Below are positions 6,310 through 8,057 of a stretch of 8,057 nucleotides of DNA, one piece after another. This DNA is from an uncultured Alcanivoracaceae bacterium (GTDB lineage: Bacteria > Pseudomonadota > Gammaproteobacteria > Pseudomonadales > Alcanivoracaceae). The translations under genes were made by a program, and so were the position numbers. Within the stretch, counting starts at the first letter, position 1. Each line of letters starts with the position of its first letter. Location of the stretch: NCBI GenBank assembly GCA_937943665.1, contig CALEAR010000171.1, positions 1 to 8,057 on the forward strand, read 5' to 3'. Under the pieces are notes generated by a model, which made no database searches, was not told the DNA's origin, and saw nothing but the letters and a program-made list of their open reading frames with translations.

Positions 6310-7563
6310 ATGTTAAGAGTAAACGATATTTATTATACCCAAGAAGAAACAAAAGGTTTGATTGAATTTGGTTTAAAAAATATTACCTTATGGGTGTACA
6401 TGGCTTTTGCTTTATTGGCGCCAGCAGTAATGATGGCCACTCAGCATGGAAATAGCACTGCCAATACGATGATGGTTATTACTGGTGCTGTTGGGTTTAT
6501 CGCTTTCTTGGCAGGCGTTAGGGATTTTCAAAAACAAAATCTAAAAATTATCTTAGCATTTTTTGTATATTTTTTAATGATAGCCATTAATAAGTTTATA
6601 CATGGTGATTCAGCTGACACATTAAGAGTTATTGCTGTTATGACATTAATTTATGTGTTAGTACCAAATAAAAAAAGCGTAGCCATGACTTTTTGGTTAG
6701 GAACTGTTGTTGCTTCTATAGCCATGGGTGCTCTTTCTATTAATGAATATATGGAAACTAAGCAACGGGTTTATGGGTTTACAAATGCGATTTTATTTGG
6801 GCAAGCTGCACTGATATTACTGACTGTTAATTTGGTGGCATTACATAATACTCATAAAATTTGGTTGAAATTGTTTGTTTTGCTGGCCCTTGCAGCTAAT
6901 TTAGTGGCTATTTACTTATCACAAACACGAGGTGTTTGGCTCGCTTTAATAGTTGTAAGTGCGTTTTATTTTTTTCATTTGTTAAGAAAGTATGCTTTTA
7001 GGGCAACAATACTCATGCTGCTAACGTGTTTTGTTGCAGGCGTGTTTTTAGTTAAGGATGAGGTTTTTCTTGAGAGAGTAAATCAAGGTAAACGAGATTT
7101 ACAACTACTTTCTGCGGAAAACTATGATAGCTCTTGGGGGCTAAGGGTGGTTGCATGGAAAAGTGCTTGGCTAGCTTTTAAAGAGCATCCCATCATTGGT
7201 GTGGGAAGCGATAATTTTGCACAAGTTAAAAAGCAGCAATACAAAGATGGTTTGATGCCAGAAGTGATTGTAAAGCGTTGGCTTTACCATGCTCACAACC
7301 AATACCTACAAAATATGATGTTAAGGGGGATAATAGGGTTGGTGAGCTTGCTGATAGTTTTAGGGGTGCCTCTGTTCGTTTTAGGTGCTCAGCATAGTGT
7401 GCTTCCTTTTGCGTATTTGCTCCCTTTGGCCATTATTTTATGTGGTTTAACAGATGTTCCATTAGAACATAGAAATGTGTTGTTTTTATATACATACTTC
7501 ACCTATGGGTTAGTTACTATAGCTTGGAATAAAAAGGATCCTGAGAAGCGTTTAAATGCATAA
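6310..7563 (+). CDS. waaL: O-antigen ligase family protein (WaaL-like, Wzy_C domain)
   Basis: WaaL joins undecaprenyl-linked O-antigen to lipid A-core in the periplasm. The 417-residue protein is highly hydrophobic, with about ten or more membrane segments. These include roughly 27-43, 54-70, 79-95, 105-118, 125-141, 157-178, 184-203, 208-223, 231-247 and several after 338. The conserved SQTRGVW (204-210) supplies R207. A large periplasmic loop (about 248-336) ends in the H-x-HNQYL element at H327/H329, matching the essential Arg and His of known ligases; WGLR (276-279) and HPIIGVG (293-299) are further Wzy_C hallmarks. Ligase and polymerase (Wzy) share this fold; the core-locus setting favours ligase. 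The gene is clearly AT-richer than the hldD-waaF run. The start at ATG 6310 has a weak ribosome site. The 3' end overlaps the next gene by 8 bases. Confidence 0.82.
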   Translation: MLRVNDIYYTQEETKGLIEFGLKNITLWVYMAFALLAPAVMMATQHGNSTANTMMVITGAVGFIAFLAGVRDFQKQNLKIILAFFVYFLMIAINKFIHGDSADTLRVIAVMTLIYVLVPNKKSVAMTFWLGTVVASIAMGALSINEYMETKQRVYGFTNAILFGQAALILLTVNLVALHNTHKIWLKLFVLLALAANLVAIYLSQTRGVWLALIVVSAFYFFHLLRKYAFRATILMLLTCFVAGVFLVKDEVFLERVNQGKRDLQLLSAENYDSSWGLRVVAWKSAWLAFKEHPIIGVGSDNFAQVKKQQYKDGLMPEVIVKRWLYHAHNQYLQNMMLRGIIGLVSLLIVLGVPLFVLGAQHSVLPFAYLLPLAIILCGLTDVPLEHRNVLFLYTYFTYGLVTIAWNKKDPEKRLNA

Positions 7564-8057
7564 ACTTATTCGATTTTTTAGTGTGGCTCGTGATGCCATT
7601 CGCAGAAACTTAGCAGTATGGTTGTTTGATCAACCACTTGCGGGTGGCACAACGGAGAGTATTAAACGTATCTTAGTGGTTCGTTGGGATGCTAAATATG
7701 GAGATTCCTTTGTATCTTCATTTTTTTTCCGTGAAGTCAAAAAGCATTTACCAAACGTGTCTATAGAGGTGGTTATACCAAAACACATGAAGGAACTGTA
7801 TTTACATTGTTTTCATGTGGATAAGGTGTACTTTAGTGGAAAACGACCAAGCTTTTCCGATATCAATAAGCTTGTTAAGCAGATTGGGGATGTGGATTTA
7901 GTGATACATCTTCCAGAGGCATTAAAGCCAAGGGATATGTACTTTATCAAACAACTAAAGCCACGTTTCTTTGCTGGCCAAGATGATGCACTTTTAGCTT
8001 GTAATATTAAGTTGGGTGGACGTACAGCGAACAAGCATTTTAGTAAGAAGTTTGTGG
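7556..8057 (+). CDS. Glycosyltransferase family 9 (heptosyltransferase-like), N-terminal part
   Basis: An open frame starts at ATG 7556, inside the end of waaL (8-base overlap), and continues without a stop to the window edge, giving 167 codons. GAGAAG (7543-7548) lies 7 bases before the ATG and supports this start. Residues 37-54, KRILVVRWDAKYGDSFVS, are the GT9 N-terminal strand-loop, with D50 at the position of the WaaC catalytic Asp. A Rossmann-like pattern follows, with VSIEVVIPKHMKEL and VDLVIHLPEAL among its strands. About 36 residues precede the GT9 core, beginning MHKLIRFFSVARDAIRRN; this basic, hydrophobic stretch could be an amphipathic membrane-contacting helix. Members add heptose or related sugars to core LPS; the donor domain is beyond the edge, so a WaaQ or heptosyltransferase III role is only a guess. 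Composition is AT-rich like waaL. Confidence 0.78.
   Translation, partial: MHKLIRFFSVARDAIRRNLAVWLFDQPLAGGTTESIKRILVVRWDAKYGDSFVSSFFFREVKKHLPNVSIEVVIPKHMKELYLHCFHVDKVYFSGKRPSFSDINKLVKQIGDVDLVIHLPEALKPRDMYFIKQLKPRFFAGQDDALLACNIKLGGRTANKHFSKKFV

Noticed and set aside
7813..8034. Minus-strand 73-codon frame at the right end
   Set aside because: It lies opposite the open GT9 frame that starts at 7556 and has a good ribosome site and the GT9 N-terminal motif.

Overview
The window is a lipopolysaccharide (LPS) inner-core and heptose locus from a Gram-negative bacterium, most likely a gammaproteobacterium. That placement rests on the HldD, GmhA, WaaF, WaaL and WaaE-like protein types and on tight operon packing with Shine-Dalgarno starts. 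I cannot name a genus from sequence alone. Every gene recognised is an LPS or envelope gene. There are no RNA genes, mobile elements, CRISPR arrays or long repeats that I can support.

Layout. Bases 1-3808 (+ strand) form one compact run: the 3' end of a glycosyltransferase family 9 (GT9) gene, hldD, gmhA, waaF and a second GT9 gene. The first four junctions are ATGA, ATGA, TAATG and a 10-base gap, so the run is probably co-transcribed and partly translationally coupled. Bases 3771-6169 (- strand) hold a two-gene unit: a WaaE-like GT2 glycosyltransferase followed 26 bases later by a membrane phosphoethanolamine transferase. The last codons of that unit overlap the + strand run by 38 bases, tail to tail. 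A 140-base divergent intergenic region (6170-6309) separates this unit from a + strand pair: an O-antigen ligase (waaL) and a fourth GT9 gene that starts inside waaL and runs off the right edge.

How the genes work together. GmhA starts ADP-heptose synthesis from sedoheptulose 7-phosphate and HldD performs the final epimerisation. The intermediate enzymes HldE and GmhB are not in the window. WaaF and the other GT9 enzymes would add heptose or related sugars to the Kdo-lipid A acceptor. The WaaE-like enzyme probably adds a hexose, and the phosphoethanolamine transferase decorates core or lipid A on the periplasmic side. WaaL then joins O-antigen to the finished core.

Base composition drops visibly in waaL and the last gene compared with the hldD-waaF run, which suggests a separately acquired outer-core or ligase segment. 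I did not find a new kind of system. The points worth a second look are the four GT9 paralogues with different active-site and cysteine signatures, the atypical phosphoethanolamine transferase, the convergent overlap, and the N-terminal extension on the last GT9 protein.
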